A stretch of 64,000 bases of DNA from Vibrio quintilis. Lineage in GTDB: Bacteria > Pseudomonadota > Gammaproteobacteria > Enterobacterales > Vibrionaceae. A model generated the notes under the pieces. That model did no database searches. It worked only from the letters and a program-made list of their open reading frames with translations, and had not been told where the DNA came from. The stretch is taken from positions 2,914,001 through 2,978,000 of the forward strand of contig NZ_AP024897.1 in NCBI RefSeq assembly GCF_024529975.1, written 5' to 3'. This document shows positions 19,159 through 28,200 of this stretch, piece by piece (the stretch's first letter is position 1; every line of letters starts with the position of its first letter). The position numbers and the translations under genes were made by a program.

Positions 19159-19923
19159 ATGAAAATAGGGCTTTATCAGAGCTTACCGACAGACGGGGAT
19201 ATCGAAAAAGGGTTTTCGGTTGTAGAAACCAGCCTGGTCGCGGCCGCCAGCGCAGGCGCTGAGATGGTGGTATTCCCCGAACTGTTTTTCCCCGGCTATA
19301 ACCGTCCGGACCTGCACCGGAACCTGGCGCAGCCGGTGGATGGCGACTGGATCACACGCTTGTCAGAACTAACCCGGACTGTCGGCTGCGGGCTGACAAT
19401 CGGTTGGGCAGAAGCGTGTAATGGCAAGGTTTATAACGCCGCGATTTGTCTCGACCAACACGGCCATACGCTGGCCCACTACCGGAAAATCCAGCTGTTT
19501 GGCGAGATGGAAAAGCAAAGCTTTACACCGGGAGATGCGTATCAGACATTTGAATGGCAGGGACAAAAAGCAGCCCTGCTCATCTGTTATGACATCGAGT
19601 TTCCCCAACACTGCCGGACTCTGGCACAACAAGGGGTGACGCTGATTTTTGTACCAACGGCAAACCCCGCCGGGTATGAACATGTGTCACGGATATTTGT
19701 ACCATCACGGGCGGCAGAAATGGCGCTCACGATTGTTTATGCCAACTATTGCGGAACAGAACAGGGGCTGACATACGCCGGTCTGTCACTGATAGCCGGA
19801 CCGGATGCCGCCCCGCTTGCCACCGCAGGATCTGCAGAGACCTTTCTGATTGCCGGTCTCTGTACACAAACAGCGTCAGAAAGCTTAACCACCCAGCTTT
19901 CTGATTATCAGGAGGTGCAATAA
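19159..19923 (+). CDS. Nitrilase-superfamily amidohydrolase
   Basis: A 254-residue carbon-nitrogen hydrolase. The catalytic Glu41 (VVFPELFFPGY), Lys110 (HYRKIQLFGEMEK) and Cys143 (LLICYDIEFPQ) are all present at family spacing. Members hydrolyse amides such as N-carbamoylputrescine or omega-amides. Placed between a polyamine importer and an aminotransferase, it probably removes an amide group from the imported amine or its oxidation product. Confidence 0.85.
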   Translation: MKIGLYQSLPTDGDIEKGFSVVETSLVAAASAGAEMVVFPELFFPGYNRPDLHRNLAQPVDGDWITRLSELTRTVGCGLTIGWAEACNGKVYNAAICLDQHGHTLAHYRKIQLFGEMEKQSFTPGDAYQTFEWQGQKAALLICYDIEFPQHCRTLAQQGVTLIFVPTANPAGYEHVSRIFVPSRAAEMALTIVYANYCGTEQGLTYAGLSLIAGPDAAPLATAGSAETFLIAGLCTQTASESLTTQLSDYQEVQ

Positions 19924-19924
19924 C

Positions 19925-21295
19925 ATGGCAATTCAGATTCCCACAGCAACAGACGCCGTTCTCGCGGCAGATGAATTTTTAATACAATCATTTGCCGATC
20001 TGAACGGATTAAAACAGAAAGAGATGCTCACCGTGATCACCGGGGCTGAAGGCTATTATGTCACGGACAGTCATGGCAACCAGCTGATAGATGGTATTGG
20101 CGGGTTGTGGTGCGTTAATGCCGGCCACAAACGTCAGGAAATTATTGATGCGGTTCATGAGCAGCTCAACACGCTCGATTACTATTCGACCTTCTATAAC
20201 TTTACTCATCCGGCGGCCGCAAAACTGGCAGAGAAAGTCGCCCGGCTGGCACCGGGACATCTGAACCACGTCTATTTTGCCAATTCAGGTTCCGTCGCCA
20301 ATGATTCGGCTGTCCGGATTCTGCACCATTACAACAATCGCCTGGGACGGCCCGGTAAAAAGAAAATTCTCAGCCGTACCGGGGCTTATCACGGCTCCAC
20401 GCACCTGTCGGTCGCCATGACGACTCCGGCTTACAGCAAGGGATGGGACAGCGCCTCAGAACTGGTGCACCATTTACTGTGTCCGCACTACTGGCGTTAC
20501 GGTGACAACCTCTCCGAGGCTGAGTTTCTCGATCTGCTGGTCGCTGATCTGGAAGTGAATATTCACAATACCGGCGCAGAAAATATCGCCGCATTTATAG
20601 CAGAGCCCATCATGGGCGCCGGTGGCGTCATTGTCGCGCCTGAGGGTTATCATGCCCGGATGGCCAGCGTCTGCGCTGCCAATGACATCAAATATATTTC
20701 CGATGAAGTAGTCACTGCATTTGGCCGGCTGGGACACTTTTTTGCCTCTGAAGAAGTTTTCGGCATCACACCCGATATCATCACAACAGCCAAAGGTATC
20801 ACATCCGGCTATCAGCCATTGTCTGCGACCATTATTTCGGATGAAATTCATGAGGTCATTTCCGGGCCGGGTGAAACCTTCCTGCACGGCATGACTTACT
20901 CCGGTCATCCGGCAGCTGCCGCTGCCGGGCTGGCAAATATTGCCCTGATGGAGCGGGAGCAAATCCCGCAGCAGGTCCGGACAACCGGTAAACTGTTTGA
21001 AAACACCTTAAAAGCCCTGAGCAGTCTTGAACTGGTGGGAGAAGTGCGTGGCAGTCACTTTATGACCGGAATTGAGTTTGTCAAAGACAAAGCCGCTAAA
21101 ACCCCGTTCGCAGAGCAGGAGATGGTTGGTACAAAAGTCGCGCAGGCCGCTCAGCGACGGGGATTAATCGCCCGGCCTTTAGGCAATTGTCTGATTCTGT
21201 CTCCGCCCCTGACGCTGGATGCACCCGTGATTGCCGCCATTGGCGATATCCTGCGTGAAAGTATTGTGGAGGTCAGTTCAGCACTGAATCGCTGA
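19925..21295 (+). CDS. Class III omega-aminotransferase
   Basis: A 456-residue PLP enzyme. Lys290 in TTAKGITSGYQPL is the expected Schiff-base lysine. SDEVVTAFGRLG carries the cofactor Asp, and the RTGAYHGSTHLSVAMT region contacts the phosphate. It resembles putrescine/diamine:pyruvate aminotransferases of the SpuC type. It starts two bases after the hydrolase stop with GGAGGTG as ribosome site, as the last gene of the amine operon. Confidence 0.87.
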   Translation: MAIQIPTATDAVLAADEFLIQSFADLNGLKQKEMLTVITGAEGYYVTDSHGNQLIDGIGGLWCVNAGHKRQEIIDAVHEQLNTLDYYSTFYNFTHPAAAKLAEKVARLAPGHLNHVYFANSGSVANDSAVRILHHYNNRLGRPGKKKILSRTGAYHGSTHLSVAMTTPAYSKGWDSASELVHHLLCPHYWRYGDNLSEAEFLDLLVADLEVNIHNTGAENIAAFIAEPIMGAGGVIVAPEGYHARMASVCAANDIKYISDEVVTAFGRLGHFFASEEVFGITPDIITTAKGITSGYQPLSATIISDEIHEVISGPGETFLHGMTYSGHPAAAAAGLANIALMEREQIPQQVRTTGKLFENTLKALSSLELVGEVRGSHFMTGIEFVKDKAAKTPFAEQEMVGTKVAQAAQRRGLIARPLGNCLILSPPLTLDAPVIAAIGDILRESIVEVSSALNR

Positions 21296-21323
21296 CAACG
21301 GATGAATCACCGCAAAGAAATGC

Positions 21324-21342
21324 CGGGGCAACCACTGCCCCG
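21324..21342. terminator. Bidirectional hairpin after the amine operon
   Basis: CGGGGCA (21324-21330) and TGCCCCG (21336-21342) form a GC-rich stem with a 5-base loop between convergent genes. A short T-rich run follows on each side. It probably ends both the aminotransferase and the small membrane protein transcripts. Confidence 0.5.
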
Positions 21343-21370
21343 TTGATTTGCAACCCGGCACAGGTAATTT

Positions 21371-21667
21371 TCAATACCAGTACCAGAGCAGCCAGCACAA
21401 TACAGCCGACACGATCAGAGAGAAAGAGATGCGCTGCTCTTTTTTCACTGAGGTCGTCACCATCAGGCTGGCTTGTGTCATTACGATCGCGAACAGCACA
21501 AGTAATGTGAAAGTCACGCTGTTCTGAGAGTTATTCTGAATCCGGGCAGCCGAAGTTGCTGACTCAACAGACCGCATCCATTCATACGGATTGCGGGGTA
21601 CCAGAAGGAATAAGCTTAATCCGCCAATAAAGACAAAATGTGCCGCCAGCCTGATTAAGAATCTCAT
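21371..21667 (-). CDS. Small membrane protein, unknown
   Basis: 98 residues with three hydrophobic segments: FVFIGGLSLFLLV, FTLLVLFAIVMTQASLMV and ISFSLIVSAVLCWLLWYWY. A soluble loop with several Asn/Gln lies between the first two. I do not recognise the family. It is convergent with the aminotransferase and shares no obvious operon. Confidence 0.55.
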   Translation of the reverse strand: MRFLIRLAAHFVFIGGLSLFLLVPRNPYEWMRSVESATSAARIQNNSQNSVTFTLLVLFAIVMTQASLMVTTSVKKEQRISFSLIVSAVLCWLLWYWY

Positions 21668-21953
21668 TACGAAGCCCCTGTCTGTTGATGAAATCGTGGT
21701 AAACGTTATGCCATACCTGCTTTAATGCCTCAAGAGATTGAATAAACACCGGTTCGGTTGTCATCCGGAAACATTTCAGCAGATCACTATCATTATTGTT
21801 GTTTGCTCTTGATTGCCGGATAATATTTTTTTACCAACATAGCGACCTGCTGATAAAGTGCAATATCATAAGTACCAGTTTCAACGATTCCCCCGGAAAT
21901 TGCCCGGATATCACGCTCGTTCCCTTTGTACCTGAAGACATCATGGAGGATCG
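21668..21953. other. Intergenic stretch with possible minus-strand remnant
   Basis: On the minus strand a frame ending at 21793 reads DIRAISGGIVETGTYDIALYQQ..., followed by a separate frame beginning MTTEPVFIQSLEALKQVWH. Both have natural amino-acid composition but neither forms a full gene, so a decayed gene is possible. No other signal is seen. Confidence 0.25.
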
Positions 21954-22415
21954 ATGAAAATATCGTTATTAGCGGACTGCCCGGAACAGGCTGCACAGGT
22001 TGCCCAATGGTATTTTGATGAATGGGCGCACAAAGATCCGGAAAGCACACTGGACCGTGTGAAGCAAAAAGTTGCACTCAGTATGAACCACAGCGAAATT
22101 CCGATCGCGTTTGTGGTCCATATTGAGGATGAGCTGGCCGGAGCGGGCGAAATAAAATACCGGGAATTACCGGACTATCCGGGTTTGAATTACTGGCTGG
22201 ACGGTATTTATGTTCCGGTGAAGCTGCGGGGAAAAGGCATCTCGACCGCATTAATAGAATATGCCAGACAAAAAGCACATGAATTCGCGCTGCCTTCCTT
22301 AAATCTGCGCTGCGAAGCTCACAACGTGAAACTTTATGAAAAACATGGCTTTGAGGTCGTTTATACCGAACAACATAAGTCGATTATGAGTTGTGCGTTT
22401 GATGGGTTAAAGTGA
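21954..22415 (+). CDS. GNAT-family N-acetyltransferase
   Basis: 153 residues with the GNAT acetyl-CoA loop GIYVPVKLRGKGISTALIEYA (Q/RxxGxG/A form RGKGIS) and the C-terminal CEAHNVKLYEKHGFEVV motif. A GGAGGATCG ribosome site precedes the ATG. The substrate is unknown and the gene stands alone. Confidence 0.85.
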   Translation: MKISLLADCPEQAAQVAQWYFDEWAHKDPESTLDRVKQKVALSMNHSEIPIAFVVHIEDELAGAGEIKYRELPDYPGLNYWLDGIYVPVKLRGKGISTALIEYARQKAHEFALPSLNLRCEAHNVKLYEKHGFEVVYTEQHKSIMSCAFDGLK

Positions 22416-22566
22416 GAGAAGGCGATAGATTTCGGATGTTTCGTGCATTTTAGCTGGAGTGAACAGAAAGAAACACCCGGTATGTTGGCAAGAAAAAATC
22501 GATGACGGTCCTACTGCCTTCAAAAGCACCGATAGAATCAGAATCAAGTAACAAAAACTATTGAAT

Positions 22567-23478
22567 CTAACAGACATTCAAGGTGTTTTCCAAAACCTGA
22601 GAATTAATACCACTAAAAACGTTATTTTGTATCAATTGTGTTAACTTTTTCAGGAATAACCTCGATTGCTGGTCAAGACAATTGTTGTATATCACAATAT
22701 TTGCATCAGGGATACATGGCAGATTCAATGTATCACCGACGTTTTTAAGCACCTGTCGATCCTCCGGTGACAATGCGTTATCGGGAAGCGGCACTACTCC
22801 CAGACCTGATTTAGCCGCAGTAATCATGGCATGTAATCCGCCCCCCTGAAAGCTGTGATACCATTTCACATGATGCTCCGTCAGCAACTCAATCACCAAC
22901 TGACAAAGTCTGCATGAATCATGTAATGTAATTAAAGGTAAAGCAGGACCTGTTTCGAATAATAATTCAGAAGCATACCAGCTATAAGTGTCTTTCCTGA
23001 CAGTTTCACCACCTCTTTTATCACCATCCTGACTAACAATTGCTATATCAATTTTCTTATTCTCCAGACAATAGAGAATTTTTTCAGACATATTGACATT
23101 AATATTTACTCTCAAACTTTTAAATTCATTCTTTAAATTATTTAAAATATCCAAAATATTTTCATTAATAACATGCTCACCAATACAAATAGTTAATTCC
23201 TTTAACTCATTACATTCAAAATATGGATTAATCGCCTGACGATGAGCTTCTAAAAGCACTCTGGCCTTGAATAAAAATTCTTTACCTTCAGGGGATAGGT
23301 AAACATGACGAGGTGTTCGGTGAAATAACGAGCATCCTAAATGTTTCTCAAGCCTCTGAACTTTAACCGTCACACCGGACTGAGTAACACATAGCGACTC
23401 AGCCGCAAGTGTAAAACTATTGAGTTCAGCAACCTTTACAAAAGCCTCAACCGCATGAATATCTAAATATAAAGCCAT
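22567..23478 (-). CDS. LysR-family regulator of the KamA operon
   Basis: 303 residues from the ATG at 23478 (MALYLDIHAVEAFVKV); in-frame ATGs exist further upstream. The N-terminal HTH (AAESLCVTQSGVTVKVQRLEKHLG) is typical, and the C-terminal ligand domain is somewhat short. It is divergent from the radical SAM operon across a 170-base AT-rich gap, the classical position of a LysR activator that senses a pathway intermediate. Confidence 0.85.
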   Translation of the reverse strand: MALYLDIHAVEAFVKVAELNSFTLAAESLCVTQSGVTVKVQRLEKHLGCSLFHRTPRHVYLSPEGKEFLFKARVLLEAHRQAINPYFECNELKELTICIGEHVINENILDILNNLKNEFKSLRVNINVNMSEKILYCLENKKIDIAIVSQDGDKRGGETVRKDTYSWYASELLFETGPALPLITLHDSCRLCQLVIELLTEHHVKWYHSFQGGGLHAMITAAKSGLGVVPLPDNALSPEDRQVLKNVGDTLNLPCIPDANIVIYNNCLDQQSRLFLKKLTQLIQNNVFSGINSQVLENTLNVC

Positions 23479-23648
23479 AGTATCACTATTCATCATTTCT
23501 AAAATTACGTTAACGAATTGTAACATAATTTTTAATTTGTTAAATATAGAAAAGAGGTTAATACATAACATTGTCAAAACATAAGTTAACCTTAATTTTA
23601 TATTTCAATAAAAATAACTAATTGTTTTTTATCGAGTGAGTAAACAAC
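23479..23648. promoter_or_regulatory. Divergent LysR/KamA promoter region
   Basis: This 170-base AT-rich stretch separates the LysR start from the radical SAM gene and must hold both promoters. A GAGTGAG-type ribosome site precedes the kamA-like ATG. No single palindrome stands out enough to name an operator. Confidence 0.45.
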
Positions 23649-24989
23649 ATGACTTCAAAAACAAAATTTCTTCCATATAATCAGCAAACGATTAGACGGG
23701 CTCCCCAATGGAATAATTTCTCTACTGAGATGAAACACACAATCGAGGTATTAAGCCACGTACTTCCATTCAGAGTAAATCAATATATACTTGATGAATT
23801 GATTGACTGGGAAAATATACCAAACGATCCGATCTACCGATTAACCTTTCCTCATCGTGAAATGCTTCGGGAAGATGAATTTTCACAACTAAGTGATGCC
23901 ATTCGCACAAAAAAAAGTACAGCGGATATCCGAACGATTGTTAACAATATCCGTTACAGAATGAATCCTCATCCGGCAGGTCAGCTCACCCACAATGTGC
24001 CTCGGCTCAATGGGGAATCAACCGACGGTTTACAGCATAAATATAAAGAAACGGTTCTGTTCTTTCCTGCTTCCGGACAAACATGCCATGCTTACTGCAC
24101 TTTTTGCTTCCGATGGCCTCAGTTCGTCGGTATGGACGAACTCAAATTTGAAGCCCGCACATCTGACATATTGGTTGAGTACCTGAAACGTCATCCTGAA
24201 GTAACCGATGTGCTTATTACCGGAGGAGATCCCATGATTATGAGTGCAAAAGCGCTTAGATCTTACATTCATCCCCTTCTTATTCCTGAACTCAATCATA
24301 TAAAAAACATTCGTATCGGTACAAAATCAGTCGCCTATTGGCCACAGCGTTATGTGAGTGACAAAGATTCCGACGATGTCCTCCGACTGTTTGAAGAAAT
24401 CAAGGCTACGGGCAAGAACCTTGCGATCATGGCACATTATAACCACCCTAACGAGCTCCAGACCGAAGTTGCCCAGACTGCACTCAAACGAATTATCACA
24501 ACTGGCGCAACTGTCCGGATGCAGTCTCCCTTAATTCGCCATATTAATGACACCCCTCAAAGTTGGGCATCACTCTGGACAACCGGTGTCCGCTTGGGTG
24601 CCATACCCTATTATATGTTTGTCGAACGGGATACCGGACCAAATGAATATTTTGGCATGCCGCTCTTCAAAGCCTGGGAAATATTCCAGAAAGCGTATCA
24701 ATCTGTTTCAGGTCTTGCACGAACGGTACGTGGGCCATCGATGAGTGCTTTCCCCGGAAAAGTAATGATTGACGGAATTACTGAAATTGCCGGAGAGAAG
24801 GTGTTTGCGCTTCAGTTCCTGCAAGCCCGGAACCCAGACTGGGTACGACGCCCCTTTTACGCAAAATTCGATTCTCAGGCATCTTGGCTGGATGATCTCA
24901 AACCAGCCTTTGGACAATCATATTTCTTCTATGAAGAGTCGACGCAAAACATTCGCCAGGAAAACAAAATTAAAATTATTGCGGCATAA
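23649..24989 (+). CDS. KamA-family radical SAM aminomutase-like enzyme
   Basis: 446 residues. The [4Fe-4S] motif is Cys146-x3-Cys150-x2-Cys153 (CHAYCTFCFRW), followed by DVLITGGDPM for SAM binding. The domain layout follows lysine 2,3-aminomutases. FPGK, near residue 375, could hold the PLP lysine. The region after the cysteines (FRWPQF) differs from the HCTRRR form I recall in true lysine aminomutases, so the substrate may not be lysine. As first gene of the operon, it may make a beta-amino acid or isomer that the later enzymes process. Confidence 0.82.
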   Translation: MTSKTKFLPYNQQTIRRAPQWNNFSTEMKHTIEVLSHVLPFRVNQYILDELIDWENIPNDPIYRLTFPHREMLREDEFSQLSDAIRTKKSTADIRTIVNNIRYRMNPHPAGQLTHNVPRLNGESTDGLQHKYKETVLFFPASGQTCHAYCTFCFRWPQFVGMDELKFEARTSDILVEYLKRHPEVTDVLITGGDPMIMSAKALRSYIHPLLIPELNHIKNIRIGTKSVAYWPQRYVSDKDSDDVLRLFEEIKATGKNLAIMAHYNHPNELQTEVAQTALKRIITTGATVRMQSPLIRHINDTPQSWASLWTTGVRLGAIPYYMFVERDTGPNEYFGMPLFKAWEIFQKAYQSVSGLARTVRGPSMSAFPGKVMIDGITEIAGEKVFALQFLQARNPDWVRRPFYAKFDSQASWLDDLKPAFGQSYFFYEESTQNIRQENKIKIIAA

Positions 24990-25009
24990 ATAATTACAGA
25001 GGATAAATC

Positions 25010-25822
25010 ATGCCCCCAATATATGAAGTTTATGCTCTGCGATATGCAGAGCATAGGGACCGTTTACGTAATGAAAATTTCATCTCTCATGATGAACATG
25101 ATAACAGTAATATGCCGTTAGACTTTTATTGCTGGCTAATCAAAGGCGAGGACACTGAAATCATGGTTGATACCGGGTTCAGTGCTGAAATGGCAGCCAA
25201 AAGAAACCGTAATTACTATACCGCTCCCGAAACCTTGCTAAAAAAGCTCGATATCGATGCCAGACAGATTCAGTCTATCATCGTAACCCATATGCATTAC
25301 GACCATATTGGAAATCTGAAAGCCTTCCCTAATGCGACATTACTCATGCAAGAAGAGGAAATGCACTATTGCACGGGTCGCCACATGCTACATCAGTTTG
25401 TAAGAGCACCCTATGATCCTGAAAATATAGCAAATGCTGTCTGTCGGCTGCACGAAGGAAAAATTCGCTACCTCAAAGCCCGGGAAGAAATCATGCCGGG
25501 AATTAAAGTTCTTCATGTCGGCGGGCATACTCAGGGATTACAAATCGTTATCGTTAACACAGCTCGGGGAACAATTGTACTCACCAGTGATGCAGCCCAT
25601 TACTGGCATCATATTGATGAGTCGAGCCCCTTCCCTATTGTAAAGAATATCCCCGACATGCTTGCCGCACATCAAACAATAAAAACAATCGCGGGGACAC
25701 TCTCTCATATCATTCCCGGCCATGATCCGAAAGTCAGAAGTGTCTTCCCCCGTTTTAACAATGAAGAAAATATTGTCCAGCTTCACCTGGAACCCCAAGG
25801 AGAAATCAATGCCTCTGAATGA
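25010..25822 (+). CDS. Metallo-beta-lactamase-fold hydrolase
   Basis: 270 residues with the zinc motif THMHYDHIGN (HxHxDH), a second His in HVGGHTQG, DAAH as bridging Asp and IPGHDP near the end. The layout resembles N-acyl-homoserine lactonases, but a lactone, thioester or amide linked to the pathway is equally possible. A good GAGGATAAATC ribosome site precedes the ATG. The end overlaps the next gene by 14 bases. Confidence 0.85.
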   Translation: MPPIYEVYALRYAEHRDRLRNENFISHDEHDNSNMPLDFYCWLIKGEDTEIMVDTGFSAEMAAKRNRNYYTAPETLLKKLDIDARQIQSIIVTHMHYDHIGNLKAFPNATLLMQEEEMHYCTGRHMLHQFVRAPYDPENIANAVCRLHEGKIRYLKAREEIMPGIKVLHVGGHTQGLQIVIVNTARGTIVLTSDAAHYWHHIDESSPFPIVKNIPDMLAAHQTIKTIAGTLSHIIPGHDPKVRSVFPRFNNEENIVQLHLEPQGEINASE

Positions 25823-27662
25823 GATTGCCATTATCGGTTTTGGCCCACGAGGGCTGAATGTTCTTGAACGATTCCTGGAATGCGTCACGACAGACGGAAT
25901 TACTGAGAGAATAAATATTCATATCATTAATCCCGGCATTCCCGGTGAAGGCGTTCATCTATCATCACAGCCAGATCATATGCTGGTGAACACCGTATCA
26001 TCACAAGTAACGATGTTCGCCGGTGATAGCATAGCACTTCAAAATGGCGGTGAGTCATTTACACAGTGGGCAAAAACACAGGGATATAAACGCAATAAAA
26101 ACAGCTATATAAAAAGTATCGATGGTGAAACACTGACTGATATGGACTATTTGCCCAGAGCATTACTCGGTGAGTATCTCTCGGATGTCTACAGAAAAGT
26201 ACGTCATATGTTGCCCCCAAATATCCAGATAATTGAACATCAAAAACTGGCTGTAGATCTGACGAAAGGAAAGTATTTTCTCATCACACTTGATGACCAG
26301 ACCACTATTGAGTGTGACTTCGTCTTTCTGACAACCGGACATGGCTACCGGAAAGCGACCCAGACCGACAAAGAATTAAACGATTTCTTTATTCAGCAAC
26401 GTGAAAAAAACCCGTCACTCCGTTATTTTCGTTCGCCCTATCCGGTCAGTCAGCTGGATAGCATTTCCTCTCAATCCCGTGTACTTATCCAGGGGTTTGG
26501 TCTGACCGCACATGATTCGATCTCAGCCCTGACAATTGGGCGGGGGGGGTATTATCAGAAACACGGGAGCACATTGGAATACGTAGCTTCAGGCACAGAA
26601 CCCAAGATTTTTCTCTCATCCAGACAATGCCTTCCTTTTGCCGCACGAGGCATCAACCAAAAAGGACTTACCGGTCGGCATACAGCACAATTTCTTACCC
26701 CTGCGGTTGTAGATTCTATCCGCAAGCGCAATATCTCTGAGCAACAGCAATCTCAAATCGATTTCAGAACCCAAATCATGCCACTCCTGATGAAGGAAAT
26801 GGCCTATGCCTGGCGATGTGCAACAAGCCAAAAGCATATTGAGCCACAAACCTTTGTCGCGACTGAACAGGAAGTAACACAGATAGAGCGTATATTGTGG
26901 CCACTGAGAAATCAGACCTTTGATAATTTCAGCGCCTATAAAACATTCTTCACCACGCTGCTTACAACAGATCTGGAACAGGCACTACTGGGTAATATGA
27001 ACAGCCCACTCAAAGCATCGACAGATGTCTTGAGAGATGTGCGGGAAGCATTACGCCGGGCAATCGAATTCAGCGGCCTCACTCCCGGGTCCCACCGTTA
27101 TTTCATGGAAAAATTCAATCCGATTATTAACCGGGTCTCTTTCGGTCCTCCACTCAGACGCAATCAAGAGCTGTTAGCGCTAATGAATGCCGGTATCGTG
27201 TCGTTGGGGGGAGGCCCTGATTCGTATATAACTTGTGACCATAAGAATTCGAGTTTTACTCTCACCACCAAGTTTGTCAAACAAAGACATGAAATACAGA
27301 TAGATAGCATAATCTCTGCCCGGCTCGATAACTATTCTCCGATGACAGATTCAAGTCAGTTGACGCACAACCTTGTCGAAAAGGGCTTTATCACACCATT
27401 TAAAAATGGAGATTATCACCCTGGAGGTATCGCGATCGACCAAAAGCTGCATCCGATTAATGCAAATGGGCAACCGGAAGAAAACATCTGGGCAATCGGA
27501 TTTCTGGTCGAAGGGGCTCATTATTACACTCATGCCTTGCCAAGACCTCACATTCATTCAAGACAATTTGACGATGCGGAAATTAGTGTCAGAGACTGCC
27601 TGAATCAATGTATGAGTTGTAACCACCCAGAAGAGAAAAATAGAGTGAAGGAAACAGCATGA
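25809..27662 (+). CDS. FAD/NAD(P)-binding oxidoreductase (NAD_binding_9 type)
   Basis: The ATG at 25809 follows AAGGAG and gives 617 residues; an earlier in-frame ATG lies inside the upstream gene. The N-terminus has the dinucleotide fingerprint IAIIGFGPRGLNVLERFLE. A second Rossmann-like motif is in VLIQGFGLTAHDSISAL, and a C-terminal segment near 575 reads IWAIGFLVEGAHYYTH. It fits the large flavoproteins of PF13454, known near secondary-metabolite genes, and could hydroxylate or oxidise the KamA product. Homopolymer GGGGGGG at 26544 should be checked for a sequencing slip. Confidence 0.78.
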   Translation: MPLNEIAIIGFGPRGLNVLERFLECVTTDGITERINIHIINPGIPGEGVHLSSQPDHMLVNTVSSQVTMFAGDSIALQNGGESFTQWAKTQGYKRNKNSYIKSIDGETLTDMDYLPRALLGEYLSDVYRKVRHMLPPNIQIIEHQKLAVDLTKGKYFLITLDDQTTIECDFVFLTTGHGYRKATQTDKELNDFFIQQREKNPSLRYFRSPYPVSQLDSISSQSRVLIQGFGLTAHDSISALTIGRGGYYQKHGSTLEYVASGTEPKIFLSSRQCLPFAARGINQKGLTGRHTAQFLTPAVVDSIRKRNISEQQQSQIDFRTQIMPLLMKEMAYAWRCATSQKHIEPQTFVATEQEVTQIERILWPLRNQTFDNFSAYKTFFTTLLTTDLEQALLGNMNSPLKASTDVLRDVREALRRAIEFSGLTPGSHRYFMEKFNPIINRVSFGPPLRRNQELLALMNAGIVSLGGGPDSYITCDHKNSSFTLTTKFVKQRHEIQIDSIISARLDNYSPMTDSSQLTHNLVEKGFITPFKNGDYHPGGIAIDQKLHPINANGQPEENIWAIGFLVEGAHYYTHALPRPHIHSRQFDDAEISVRDCLNQCMSCNHPEEKNRVKETA

Positions 27663-28171
27663 ATCATCATATCACTAAGAAACTGCCGTCTCCGGAAAAA
27701 TATACAGACTTCAACAGCTACCTTAATGAAAACACATATCCGAAAGAGAACAGTGTAATTTGGGAGCAGCCGGAAATCTTAGAAGCATTGAATTCTGTAG
27801 ATTTCTCCACAAGAGGGGCACTATTTCTCTCTAATCCGGGCAGTACCCCGCCCGGAGAAACAGTGAGTGATATATCACTCACTGTACAGGTGCTCAGATG
27901 CCATGAGCATACCACACCTCATACACATTCCTTCTGGCATATCTATTTTGTGATATCAGGAGCCGGTGAAATTTTACTGGAAGACGAAAAGAAACATTAT
28001 ATCCAATATGGTGATGTTATTTATATTCCAGCCTGGACATCGCACCAATTTATCAATAATAAAAGTGAAGACTTACTCTTATATGCCATTCAGAATTTAC
28101 CTGAAATGGCTCAGAAAGGAACACTTTTAAGAAGTGATGGAAGCGATATTTATTCTGTCTTTTCAAAATGA
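27659..28171 (+). CDS. Cupin-domain protein
   Basis: 170 residues starting in an ATGA overlap with the flavoprotein. The cupin beta-barrel is visible in HEHTTPHTHSFWHIYFVISGAGEI and YGDVIYIPAWTSHQFIN, with several His residues suited to bind a metal. It may be a small dioxygenase, isomerase or sensor of the pathway. Confidence 0.82.
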   Translation: MNHHITKKLPSPEKYTDFNSYLNENTYPKENSVIWEQPEILEALNSVDFSTRGALFLSNPGSTPPGETVSDISLTVQVLRCHEHTTPHTHSFWHIYFVISGAGEILLEDEKKHYIQYGDVIYIPAWTSHQFINNKSEDLLLYAIQNLPEMAQKGTLLRSDGSDIYSVFSK

Positions 28172-28200
28172 ATTTGTCATATAAAAGAAAGGTATCCGTA

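Noticed and set aside
21793..22077. 94-residue minus-strand gene opposite the acetyltransferase
   Set aside because: Its first half is antisense to the clear GNAT gene; only the last part could be a remnant.
23479..23648. Lysine riboswitch in front of the KamA-like gene
   Set aside because: The leader is short and AT-rich without the expected helices or conserved core.
25010..25822. Quorum-quenching lactonase as the main function of the KamA operon
   Set aside because: The zinc motif is shared by many hydrolases and the operon context points to a biosynthetic or catabolic step.
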